Below are positions 55,419 to 64,000 of a DNA stretch of 64,000 nucleotides, piece after piece. Source of the stretch: Melissococcus plutonius ATCC 35311 (lineage in GTDB: Bacteria; Bacillota; Bacilli; Lactobacillales; Enterococcaceae); NCBI RefSeq assembly GCF_000270185.1, contig NC_015517.1, positions 1 through 64,000 of the forward strand. The letters are read 5' to 3'. Numbering within the stretch: the first letter of the stretch is position 1; each line of letters begins with the position of its first letter. The notes beneath the pieces are model-generated. The model searched no databases. It had not been told where the DNA came from and saw nothing but the letters and a program-made list of their open reading frames with translations. Made by a program: the position numbers and the translations under genes.

Positions 55419-58247
55419 TTAATGTTCCTCCCGTTCACTTAAAATTGGTGTTTCACATAAAATAGCTGTAATTTGATCAAGTGTTTCAGGTGAAATAGTA
55501 ATAAAAGGCAGTAGAAGATTTAATTTAGCTAACGACATAGTACCTAAACCACCATTTAAAGCATTTGGATCATTTCTAAAGAAATCAAGTACAGGATCCA
55601 CTTCATCAATCATAGTAACTAATTTTTTATCTTGCATGATTTCTATAACAGGTGTTTCTTCATTGTAACGTTCAACATAATCCTCTGTTGGTATATAGCT
55701 AATCATATAGTTACCAGCAGTTAAATCAAATTAGCCACCTTGGTAAAGCTGATCGTTTACCTGAATTGCAACATTTTCTGCTCTTGGTAAATCAACATGC
55801 GTAGTTATGCCAAATGGTACCTGAAGATTTAATTTGATAGTATGATCGATTGTTGCTTCAATTTGATAGTTAACAGCAAATTCACCATAAGGTGTATCAA
55901 AATGACCATTTACATGTTTTAGGCGATAATCAAAGTGCGGTGAAAATACAATTTCTTTATAACCAACAGTATGATCACAGAGACCTAAAAGATATTTGTA
56001 GCCCCATTCCATAATAGCACCAATACTATAGTGATTTAAAGAATTCATGCCTTCTGTATTCATTGAACCATCTGGTTCTACTGAATTCCATCTTTCCCAA
56101 ATAGTGGTTGCACCTAAATCGACTGCATACAACCAGCTTGGAAAATCTTCTTGTAAGAAGATTTTTGTTGCTAATTTATGTTGGCCATATTTAGATAAAA
56201 CTTGGCAAATGAAAGGCGTACCCACAAAGCCAGTTTTCAAATGGTCATTATCTTTATTTAAACGAATTACCAAATCACTAACAACCCGCTCAATTTGGTT
56301 TTCAGGAATTAAATCAAAATGCAAAGCTAGGGCATAGGCAGTTTGTGTATCAATGGCTAAACGACCTGTTTCAGTAATATATTCTTTTTTGATCGTTTCT
56401 TTGATTTGTTTTGCCAACATAGCATAATTCTTAGCATCTTCTATATGGTTCAATAATTTTGCAGTTTCAGCAACAATCTGACTGGAATAATAATAGTACA
56501 CAGAAGCGATAAAATCTTCATCGGTTTTTCCAGTTGGTAAAGCAGGATTTTCACCATCTAATGCCAACCAATCACCAAATTGGAAAGTACCTGTCCATAA
56601 ATTCTTATTTTCAGTTTTACGGCCAATGTAATCTACCCAAGCTTTCATCTCAGGGTAATTCTGTTTCAAGATGGCTGTATCACCATAGACTTGGTACATA
56701 TTCCAAGGAATAATGGTTGCTGCATCTCCCCAAACTGCTGCACCACCATCATGATTTCCCATTGAAGGAGCATACATAGGGACAAGACCATCAAGTTGCT
56801 TTTGTTCTACAGCAATATCTTTTGCATATTTCTTGAAAAAGGCAAAGACATCCATATTGAATGCTGCAGTATTTGAGAAGACTTCAGCATCGCCTGTCCA
56901 GCCCAATCGTTCGTCGCGTTGTGGACAATCTGTTGGCACATCGAAGAAATTACTCTTTTGTCCCCAAATAACATTTTGGAATAGACGATTTACCTTGGGA
57001 TTTTCTGTTTCAATAGAACCAGTTAAACGCATATCTGAATATATGTTTGCTGCTTTGTAATCATTAGCTTGCAAGGGTCTTGTATTTCCTTCAATTTTAA
57101 CATAGCGATAACCATAATAAGTAAAATGTGGACGTACCCATTTTTCTTCGCCATCAGAAATATAAACAAAAGCAGCGCGAGCATCTCTTAAATTGTCTCG
57201 ATAAAAATTACCTTCTTGTAGAATTTCACCTACCTGAAAAACAAGCTTGGTTCCCTTAGGTTCACGGTTATAAAATGCTAACCATCCAGCTTGATTTTGT
57301 CCAAAATCAAGTACTTGTTCTTGTGCAGGTGTTTCAATGATCAATTGGACAGGTAGGTATTCTTTTACCTTAATGGGTAAACTTAGACGATCTTGTAATA
57401 TATTGGTTTCTTCTTCTAAAACAACAACAGGCTGCCAGTGTTCTAGAGTAATCTGATCATCTAAATCTTCACCATAATAAATCGCTGATTTCGTTATTTT
57501 GCCACTTGTTGTTTGCCAAGAAGCATCTGTAATAATTCGTTCAGTTGTACCATCTTTATAAGTAATATGGTATTCGGCAATGGCTTTTTGCCAATCACCA
57601 TAAATATTTTCCTGACCGCCTTCAAAGCCATAATTTCCTTTATACCAACCATCAGCAGTTGAAATTAACAGTTCATGAGTGCGATCAATTTGGGTAAAGG
57701 CAGTTGTGATATCATACGTTTGAACTTGGACCCACTGATCATAAGCCGTAATACCAGGTGTTAAATATTCATCACCGACTTTTTGGCCATCAATATAGGT
57801 TTCATATAATCCTAGACCAGTCATATAAAGGCGAGCAGTTTCAACCGGTTTATTTAATGAAATTTCTTTTTTAAATAACGTATTTTGGATATTTTTATCT
57901 TCATTTGCAATCCATTTAGCAGTAAATGTTTCATGCATTTTACCCGTTTCAAAAAACGTTTGAGCAGTTGTTATAATTTGATCTTCATCCAGTAAACTTA
58001 TTTCAATTTGATAACGAGTTCTAGATGTTAAATTAAGTGCTACGTTAAAATAGTTTTCCTGATAGGGAAGTTCTTCAGTCTGGTAAACTGGTAGTGTTTT
58101 GTCAGTTGTCCAGATTGTTAATTGTTTTTTAACTGGCATAAAGGTATCAGCTTGAATCTTAAAATCAATTCTTAGATCATTAAGTTGAAAACCGATTGGT
58201 TCAATCATATGATTGATTAAAATTTGAGAAATTTCCATGTTTTTCAC
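55419..58247 (-). pseudogene. GH78 alpha-L-rhamnosidase with an in-frame TAA near the C-terminus
   Basis: Reads from ATG 58247 for 838 codons with the GH78 order: N-terminal beta domains, the LTPGITAYDQW region, and the (alpha/alpha)6 barrel with the signature DVPTDCPQRDERLGWTGDAE and GAAVWGDAATIIPWNMY. TAA occurs at 55733-55731, but the same frame continues for 103 codons (FDLTAGNYMISYIPTEDYVE ... TPILSEREEH) to 55419, immediately before pgmB. The tail probably belonged to a roughly 940-aa enzyme. The truncated form keeps the full catalytic barrel and may still cleave terminal rhamnose from plant glycosides. Confidence 0.82.
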
Positions 58248-58253
58248 TTCCTA

Positions 58254-59957
58254 TTATAATTTTGCTGTGAAATCACCACAGAAGGGATCTACTGGATTGA
58301 TTCCTTCAAAGGCTTCCTGTCCAGTAATTTTTCGCATAACAGCTTCAACACTCGCTTTGTTTCCTGTATAGGCATTAATAAATGTTGAAACACTTGGAAT
58401 GTCAAATAAATGATAAGGATTTGCTGTTGAGATAAACACGGTAGGAATCGCCTGCATAAACCATGGTGAATTAGCTGCCATTAGAGGAATCCAATCCAGT
58501 CTTGTAGTTGTTTGATTGCTGGCTGTTTCAATATTTGCAATATAAAGCGCTAAGTCGAATTTTTCCTTCATATCTTGAACGCCTTCTTCAAAAATTTCAT
58601 GGAAGTCTAACTGTTGAGAATTATAAAGAGAAACAATAAAGCCAACTTTTTCTAACTGCATTTTAAACAGATCTGTGACTTTTCCGCCTTCTTTAAATCC
58701 ACCCTCATCAGAGTCTCCTAAAATAACTAGTCGGATACGTGGGTATCTTTCAGGAGTTAGTGGAAGCAAGTGATCACGATCTTTCACCAATGTCACAGCT
58801 TTTTTTTCGACTTCTTCCGCCAATTTTTCATGTGCTTTGGTATCTAATGCTAATGTTTCCGGTGGTGTAAGCAGTAAACTTTCGTTTGTATCCATGATGC
58901 CTTGCGCTAATTTTGTACCAAGAATTCGCATAATTGCTTCATTGACACGCTCTATTGGCAATTTACCATTTTCAACGGCTTGTCTGATATAGTGATAATC
59001 TTCATCAATGTTTTTATTAAAAAGAATCATATCAATTCCTGCATTGATTGTTTCTGGCAGTAAGTTTTCACGATCTGTTGCTGCATTGTAACCAATCATT
59101 GGGGTTGCGTCTGTAATCGCTAGTCCGTTGAATTGCAGAACATCTCGCAACAATCCATTAATTAAAAGAGAAGAACTGGAAGCTGGTCGTAAATCTTTAT
59201 CGGAAATATCAGGTTGTAAATAACGTTCCCAGGCAGGTTGCGTGATATGGCCAATCATAATACTAGAAATACCTGTTTCAATAAGTTGACGATAGATTTG
59301 TCCATAAGTATTCATCCAGTCATCTTTAGTTAATGAATTTACAGAACTTACTAAATGCTGATCTCTCTCATCCACACCATCTCCAGGAAAGTGTTTGATA
59401 ACTGGGATAACTTGATTTTTTTCTAACCCTTTGATTTGAGCTTCTGCCATTTTCATTACTCGTGTTTTATCACTACCAAATGTTCGTGTGTTTGTAATAG
59501 GATTTCTAAAATTTTTATCAATATCAACAATTGGGGCAAAAGACATATTACAACCGACTTGACTGGCTTCAAAACCAGAAACATTACCTAATTCGTAAGC
59601 ACTTTTTGGATCATCAGTTGCAGCCATTTGAAGAGGCATACCAAACCAAGTGCCTTCAGATATAATGCCATTACCACCAGATTCTAGATTTGCTGCAAAG
59701 AAAAGAGGAACCTGACTAGCTGTTTGAGCTGTTGCTATTTCACGCTTGATTTTTTCAGCCACGTCTGGACGATACATCATACCACCAGGTTGGTATTTTT
59801 CTATGAATTCAGCAATATCCGTCATATTTTCATCTTGACCAATGACAAAAAATAATTGACCAACCTTTTCATCAATTGACATTTTAGCAATTTTTTCTTC
59901 AATATAATTAATTTGTTGTTTATTTAAGCAATAAGGTTTTTTTGTTAAATCTACCAT
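58254..59957 (-). CDS. GH3 family beta-glycosidase (NagZ-like)
   Basis: 567 aa, cytoplasmic (no signal). The N-terminal TIM barrel has the GH3 motif KHFPGDGVDERDQH (about residue 187), whose His-Asp pair is used by NagZ-type N-acetyl-hexosaminidases, and the nucleophile Asp in LAITDATPM (about 275). A C-terminal alpha/beta sandwich domain (about residues 370-560) follows. First gene of the operon, 6 bp before the rhamnosidase. Substrate could be a beta-GlcNAc or another beta-glycoside; the His/Asp loop favours the NagZ group. Confidence 0.85.
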   Translation of the reverse strand: MVDLTKKPYCLNKQQINYIEEKIAKMSIDEKVGQLFFVIGQDENMTDIAEFIEKYQPGGMMYRPDVAEKIKREIATAQTASQVPLFFAANLESGGNGIISEGTWFGMPLQMAATDDPKSAYELGNVSGFEASQVGCNMSFAPIVDIDKNFRNPITNTRTFGSDKTRVMKMAEAQIKGLEKNQVIPVIKHFPGDGVDERDQHLVSSVNSLTKDDWMNTYGQIYRQLIETGISSIMIGHITQPAWERYLQPDISDKDLRPASSSSLLINGLLRDVLQFNGLAITDATPMIGYNAATDRENLLPETINAGIDMILFNKNIDEDYHYIRQAVENGKLPIERVNEAIMRILGTKLAQGIMDTNESLLLTPPETLALDTKAHEKLAEEVEKKAVTLVKDRDHLLPLTPERYPRIRLVILGDSDEGGFKEGGKVTDLFKMQLEKVGFIVSLYNSQQLDFHEIFEEGVQDMKEKFDLALYIANIETASNQTTTRLDWIPLMAANSPWFMQAIPTVFISTANPYHLFDIPSVSTFINAYTGNKASVEAVMRKITGQEAFEGINPVDPFCGDFTAKL

Positions 59958-60011
59958 TTAATGAACCTCCAATGAGTTTAAAATTTGCACTTATTATTTA
60001 TTATAATGAGA

Positions 60012-60026
60012 ATGGAAGCGAAAACT
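60012..60026. promoter_or_regulatory. cre site (CcpA binding) before the glycan operon
   Basis: ATGGAAGCGAAAACT matches the cre consensus WTGNAANCGNWNNCW at every position. It lies 55 bp upstream of the GH3 start, next to a minus-strand TATAAT (about 60006-60001), so CcpA would repress the operon when preferred sugars are present. Confidence 0.75.
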
Positions 60027-60211
60027 ATTGTTAAAAACAATAAAAATCATGTTCATTTCACAGTTTTATCTGTATAAATTTGGTTTTATTACAGATAAAT
60101 ATAAATAATTAGTATTAAATAATCATTTATATTAATATTTGTATGGTATACTAAGCTTCTTAGGCGGGAAAGATAACTAAATTATGGTAGCATAAGAAGT
60201 GGGGGAAATAG

Positions 60212-61213
60212 ATGAAGACAATGGTTTTAGAATTATTGAAAAAACATAATTATCCACGTGAATGGAAAAAGTTGGCACCAGAAATGCGTCCAAAAATTAT
60301 TTCATACGTAGGAAAAGAACCTGTATATGAATTTTATCATACTTTAAATGATTCATTGGAAATTAACACCCATTCAGTTGCTGTTTCTGTTCAACCGGTA
60401 GAATCCTTTATTCCTTACCATATGCATAATTATGTTGAGTTAACGATTCCGCTAGTGGGCGAACGTACCGTAGTGACTGAAAATGAAAAAATACATGTTG
60501 CCCAGGATGAAGTAATTATGATTGGTAAGTATACTGTTCACCGCGTTGAACCGATCGATAGGCAAGCTGTAGTGGTTAATCTAACATTAAAAGGAACTGC
60601 TTTTTCATTAAATGATTTTGATTTTATGTATAGAAAGGGAAGTTCACAAAGTATTTCTACTATGTTATTTTCACTTCTTTTTAGTGATAATTTTGGTGAA
60701 GTCCGTTATACACGAATTAATACGCATCATGACAATAAAATTATGGATATTTTATATGATATTATTTATGAATATTATTGTCCAGACATTCAAACTAATC
60801 AAATTATTCATTTTGAAATTTTAACTTTATTTTCTAGATTAATTCGAGTAGCTTCAAATGAAAAAGTAGCTGTCAAAATGAATGATCAACCACCAACCAA
60901 TTTATTGACACTACTTTTATATATTGAAAAGCATTATAGTCATATTACACTGGAAGAAATGGCAGATTATTTTAATTTTAATCCTAATTATTTGTCTGCT
61001 TATTTAAAAAAACAAACTGGATTAACTTTTATCAAACTCGTTCATTTACAAAGAGTAAATGTAGCTGCAGAATACTTAACTTATACAAATGCACCGATTG
61101 AACAAATCTCATTAAAAGTTGGCTATGAAAATCCTTCATATTTTTATAAAATTTTTCGCAAATACCTTGGAGTATCACCAACCGATTATCGTAAACAAAA
61201 TAGCGTTGACTAA
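60212..61213 (+). CDS. AraC-family transcriptional regulator
   Basis: 333 aa. An N-terminal cupin-like ligand domain (HMHNYVELTIPLVGERTVV, VAQDEVIMIGKYTVHRVEP) is followed by a C-terminal pair of AraC helix-turn-helix motifs (ITLEEMADYFNFNPNYLSAY and IEQISLKVGYENPSYFYKIF, then GVSPTDYRK). Divergent from the glycan operon with a 254-bp shared promoter region; a TATACT -10 lies near 60150. Likely senses a plant-derived sugar and activates the GH3-GH78-pgmB-GH43 genes. Confidence 0.9.
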   Translation: MKTMVLELLKKHNYPREWKKLAPEMRPKIISYVGKEPVYEFYHTLNDSLEINTHSVAVSVQPVESFIPYHMHNYVELTIPLVGERTVVTENEKIHVAQDEVIMIGKYTVHRVEPIDRQAVVVNLTLKGTAFSLNDFDFMYRKGSSQSISTMLFSLLFSDNFGEVRYTRINTHHDNKIMDILYDIIYEYYCPDIQTNQIIHFEILTLFSRLIRVASNEKVAVKMNDQPPTNLLTLLLYIEKHYSHITLEEMADYFNFNPNYLSAYLKKQTGLTFIKLVHLQRVNVAAEYLTYTNAPIEQISLKVGYENPSYFYKIFRKYLGVSPTDYRKQNSVD

Positions 61214-61267
61214 TAGGAAAATAGATAGTTAGTTAATTGGTTTAAAACCTAAAAAAAATAATTAAAG

Positions 61268-61312
61268 TTTAAGCAAGCATTTCTTTTTATTTAAAAGAAA
61301 TGCTTGCTTAAA
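61268..61312. terminator. Bidirectional terminator after the AraC gene
   Basis: Near-perfect 18-bp stem (TTTAAGCAAGCATTTCTT with its complement) and T-rich ends. Confidence 0.85.
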
Positions 61313-61745
61313 TTCATATTGTAGATTCAAAATTTAAGATATCAGTTTTATAGGTATGAAAATCATAAGTTAATTAGTTATAAATGCGTTAATAGATAGC
61401 TTGTTTAAGTTTCTCAACAACATATTTACTATAATAAATGAAAAAAATATATTTTTATTAATATATTTTACTTAATAGTTGATAATTGTTTTTATTTATC
61501 TTGTTTTTTATTTATTTGTATAATTATTTTAATTAATTTAAAATAAATAGTTTTAATTAATTGTTTTTTTTGTTACTATAATAGATATCCTTTGTTTATT
61601 TTTTATAAAAAAGGATACCAGTAGAAAAGTTCGTTACTCTAAAAAGATTGCTCGAAGAAGTGTTACCATTTATTTTATTTGTAAAGTTTATCTTTTTGAA
61701 ATCGCTGTCTAGAATAAATTAAACTTATAATTTAGGAGGAATTTT
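61313..61745. other. AT-rich upstream region of the IR-bracketed surface gene
   Basis: No gene. It contains the left inverted repeat at 61653-61672 and the ribosome site TTTAGGAGGA before ATG 61746. Confidence 0.45.
61653..61672 (+). repeat. Left copy of a 20-bp inverted repeat
   Basis: CGAAGAAGTGTTACCATTTA, the exact reverse complement of 62751-62770. The pair brackets one gene with its ribosome site. Confidence 0.7.
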
Positions 61746-62732
61746 ATGAAAAAGTCAATTGTTTTTGCTAGTTTGGGAATTATGTTCTTATCGGCAGGTA
61801 CGCTTTCAACTTTGTCCACATCAGCTCAAGAACAACATACACATACATCAGAAATTATTTCTAATCAAGCTTATGTTAGTAATTTTTCAGAATTAAAAGC
61901 TGCCTTGGCAGAAGATAATGGTATTACTACTATTAGATTAACTGAAGATATCTCCCTAGATAGTGGCATAAAGATTCATCCAAGCAAACAACATGTAACA
62001 ATTGATGGACAAAATCATCAGCTGACAGAACAATCATTAGGCGTACATGGCACCATTTATGTTGATTCAAATTCTAGCACAACAGAAGTTAATGTAGTAA
62101 ATCTTTCGATTATGGGAAAAAATTATTATGGACCTGTCAATGTTGATAATTCTCTAAAGGGTGTAGTGTTAAATTATACCAATGTTAATTACAATGGACC
62201 GCAGTTAGTTCATAACGTTAAAGGATTTGCAAACTTTTATGGCAATACAACGATTAATATAGAGAAAGTTCTGGATGGATCTAACGTTGCGCAAGAGGTT
62301 GCTGAGGTAATGGGAGTAACCATTAATGATAATTTTAAGGTTACTCATAATGGCCAAACAGACAGTGCTTTTTGGATGGGAACCAGTTCTGATGTGCAAC
62401 CATACTTTATCATTAATGATAACGCCAAGGTTTCTATGGATATCAAGAATAATACGCTATTTTATATTGATAACAGTGCTAAACGTCCTCTGGATATGAC
62501 GGTTGGAAAAAATGCAACCTTTGAAGTAAATACAATTAGAGAACTATTTAGACTGGGAAATGCAGGAAATATTTTACTGAAGAATAATTCTAAAACAATA
62601 ATTAATCGATCTACCGATACAACAAAAACACCAACGATCCAATTATCTGGTTCTGTTAAACCTGAAAAAGGTGCTATCTTAAATATTATCCATGCACCAG
62701 AAACAACTGCACCAACAATGTCAGGTGTTTAA
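61746..62732 (+). CDS. Secreted beta-helix (pectate-lyase-like) protein
   Basis: 328 aa with a signal peptide (MKKSIVFASLGIMFLSAGTL..., cleavage near STSA-Q). The rest is a right-handed beta-helix-like domain: HVTIDGQNHQLTEQ, TEVNVVNLSIMGKNYYG, VVLNYTNVNYNGPQLV, TTINIEKVLDG. It is related to the beta-helix of the 48714 protein but ends right after that domain, without WxL-like region or sorting signal. It is therefore either freely secreted or a truncated form. ATG 61746 has TAGGAGGA six bases upstream. Confidence 0.75.
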   Translation: MKKSIVFASLGIMFLSAGTLSTLSTSAQEQHTHTSEIISNQAYVSNFSELKAALAEDNGITTIRLTEDISLDSGIKIHPSKQHVTIDGQNHQLTEQSLGVHGTIYVDSNSSTTEVNVVNLSIMGKNYYGPVNVDNSLKGVVLNYTNVNYNGPQLVHNVKGFANFYGNTTINIEKVLDGSNVAQEVAEVMGVTINDNFKVTHNGQTDSAFWMGTSSDVQPYFIINDNAKVSMDIKNNTLFYIDNSAKRPLDMTVGKNATFEVNTIRELFRLGNAGNILLKNNSKTIINRSTDTTKTPTIQLSGSVKPEKGAILNIIHAPETTAPTMSGV

Positions 62733-62750
62733 TTTGATTTAACCATTCAG

Positions 62751-62770
62751 TAAATGGTAACACTTCTTCG
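62751..62770 (-). repeat. Right copy of the 20-bp inverted repeat
   Basis: TAAATGGTAACACTTCTTCG, exact reverse complement of 61653-61672, 18 bp after the gene's stop. Confidence 0.7.
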
Positions 62771-62802
62771 AACAGTTTTTTTAAAGTGATTGAGATGAAT
62801 GA

Positions 62803-62849
62803 TTAGCCGTCTATATTTTCTATTTATTAGAGAAAATATAGACGGCTAA
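62803..62849. terminator. Bidirectional terminator
   Basis: A 19-bp perfect stem (TTAGCCGTCTATATTTTCT and complement) with a 9-nt loop, followed by AAAATAATGCC on one side and T-rich sequence inside the arm. Confidence 0.75.
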
Positions 62850-63249
62850 AAATAATGCCGTTTTTAATCTTACCTTAAACTATACAGCTATTTAATATAC
62901 AATTCAGTCGTTGATGAACTGATAAAAAAATAAGATATAATGAGTGAAATTTAAACATGTTAAAAGCAAAATTAATTTACATACAATATTATATTATGTA
63001 TAATATTGTATGTAAATTAATTTTGCTTTAAATATAAATTTTTAAATTAAAAATTCATCAAATGAATGTAATCTTTTTTGTTTTTAAGTTTTCTAATTAG
63101 AAAGGTTAAGCCTATGAATGCAATCTTAATTGTTAATTCTTTAGATCAATCTAAACTTTAAAAAATTAAGTATAATGAAGGATTCTTCAATCAATTTTTT
63201 AGCTTATATTTACTAGTAATAGCAAATGAATAAAAAAGGAGGAAAGTGT
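62850..63249. other. Intergenic region before padR with a long palindrome
   Basis: No gene; holds the 67-bp palindromic element at 62963-63029. The ribosome site AAAGGAGG before ATG 63250 closes the region. Confidence 0.5.
62963..63029. repeat. 67-bp palindrome with perfect 30-bp arms
   Basis: Arms AAAGCAAAATTAATTTACAT...(30 nt) and their exact complement surround a 7-nt loop. It is very AT-rich, unlike the GC-containing terminators nearby. It could form a cruciform or act as a transcription stop. Confidence 0.75.
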
Positions 63250-63561
63250 ATGGCGATTCAAATTTCTTCTGAACTATTAGAAGGTATTGTGCTATCTGTT
63301 TTAAAAAATGAAGATTTATATGGATATGTTTTAACACAAAAAGTTCAAGCAAGATTTCCAATTTCTGAGTCCACCATCTATCCAGTGTTACGCCGTCTTA
63401 AGAAAAATAATTATTTAAAAACCTATGATCAACCTTACCAGGGACGAAACCGTCGTTATTATCAATTAACTGAAGGAGGAGCTGAACACTTAGTTAAAAT
63501 CATAGATGAATGGACAGCATTTAGTCATCAAGTTAATCAAGCATTGGAGGAAAATCGATGA
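63250..63561 (+). CDS. PadR-family transcriptional regulator
   Basis: 103 aa from ATG 63250 (AAAGGAGGAAAG upstream; the frame open from 63226 is leader). Winged-helix PadR motifs are visible: LEGIVLSVLKNEDLYGYVLT, ISESTIYPVLRRLKKNNYL, RNRRYYQLTEGG. It overlaps the next gene by ATGA. PadR regulators paired with DUF1700 proteins control cell-envelope genes in Firmicutes, and the pair usually autoregulates. Confidence 0.92.
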   Translation: MAIQISSELLEGIVLSVLKNEDLYGYVLTQKVQARFPISESTIYPVLRRLKKNNYLKTYDQPYQGRNRRYYQLTEGGAEHLVKIIDEWTAFSHQVNQALEENR

Positions 63562-64000
63562 AACAAACAATCAATGAATACATTAATGAATTAAAAAATT
63601 ACCTATCAGCCTTAGAAGATGAGGAATCTCAAGATATTTTAGAATTTTATTATGAATTTTTATTAGATGCCGATACGGATAGCAGAAAAGAAATCGAGGC
63701 AGCATTAGGAACACCTAGACAATTGGCACGTAGGATATTAGCTGATTATTCTTTGGTAGAAACCAAAATAGATGATCAGCAATTTAGCGAAAAAGAGCTT
63801 CAACATCAAAATACAAAACGTAATTTACAAAATATTTGGTGGATTTTTCTAGGACTGTTAGCAATTCCTGTTGGACTACCATTAGTGATCCTTTTATTTA
63901 GTATTCTTTTATTTTTTTTCTGTATTATTGCTTCAATCGTTATTCTTTTAGGCGCCTTTCTTTCAATAGCATTATTCATAATTTATAAAACGTTTCCAAT
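63558..64000 (+). CDS. DUF1700 (HAAS-domain) membrane protein, cut by the window end
   Basis: At least 147 aa. The N-terminal HAAS domain (residues 1-70: YINELKNYLSALEDEESQDI ... ALGTPRQLARRILADY) is followed by a linker and the first membrane helices (IWWIFLGLLAIPVGLPLVIL, LLFFFCIIASIVILLGAF). Translationally coupled to padR. The stop lies beyond base 64000. Confidence 0.88.
   Translation, partial: MKQTINEYINELKNYLSALEDEESQDILEFYYEFLLDADTDSRKEIEAALGTPRQLARRILADYSLVETKIDDQQFSEKELQHQNTKRNLQNIWWIFLGLLAIPVGLPLVILLFSILLFFFCIIASIVILLGAFLSIALFIIYKTFP

Overview
This is low-GC, AT-rich Firmicutes DNA from the order Lactobacillales. Strong AGGAGG ribosome-binding sites, a small FPQTN-type protein beside beta-helix and WxL-like surface proteins, an AspT-type exchanger, holin-like type I toxins and enterococcal-style gene content fit the Enterococcaceae. 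A ParA/ParB cassette at the left end, flanked by palindromic repeats, suggests a large plasmid. The many genes broken by a single stop or frameshift suggest a reduced, decaying genome such as Melissococcus plutonius. The species and plasmid assignments are inferences; no replication initiator is visible. There are no rRNA or tRNA genes and no CRISPR array.

Layout. 0-2.3 kb: a structured small RNA, parA-parB and two clusters of a palindromic 13-mer. 3-37 kb: an unusual concentration of seven ABC transport systems (about 3.1-4.9, 6.7-8.7, 11.2-13.3, 17.0-18.6, 25.8-27.4, 28.1-31.0 and 33.5-35.6 kb). Several have a dead ATPase. They are mixed with a secreted bacteriocin-like peptide and a rotted duplicate of its cassette, an IS30-type transposase remnant, three holin-like type I toxin-antitoxin loci (15.7, 18.8 and 37.5 kb) plus a decayed fourth (27.5 kb), a YbfG-like DUF1906 cell-wall protein facing two paralogous membrane proteins, small secreted proteins, a VanS/VanR-like two-component system, GNAT, LOG and MazG-like proteins. 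This looks like an antimicrobial-peptide production, immunity and sensing region.

38-45.5 kb is housekeeping-like: a DUF554 protein, a CoA-disulfide reductase next to a TcyP-type cystine symporter (a thiol/redox pair), an AspT-type exchanger and a DUF1541 protein. 45.9-48.1 kb holds a compact three-gene cluster: an HTH protein, a single-chain tandem RusA Holliday-junction resolvase and an unknown 300-aa protein. I regard it as the best candidate for an undescribed system. 48.7-52.4 kb is a cell-surface operon. 53-61.2 kb is a plant-glycan operon on the minus strand (GH3, GH78 rhamnosidase, beta-phosphoglucomutase-like HAD, GH43) with a divergent AraC regulator and a perfect cre site for CcpA. 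61.7-64 kb has a second beta-helix secreted protein bracketed by 20-bp inverted repeats, then a PadR/DUF1700 envelope-stress pair that runs off the window.

A recurring oddity is three genes whose well-placed Shine-Dalgarno sequence points at ATT or ATA instead of ATG (6698, 20254, 31241). Either start codons have been lost by mutation or non-canonical initiation is in use.
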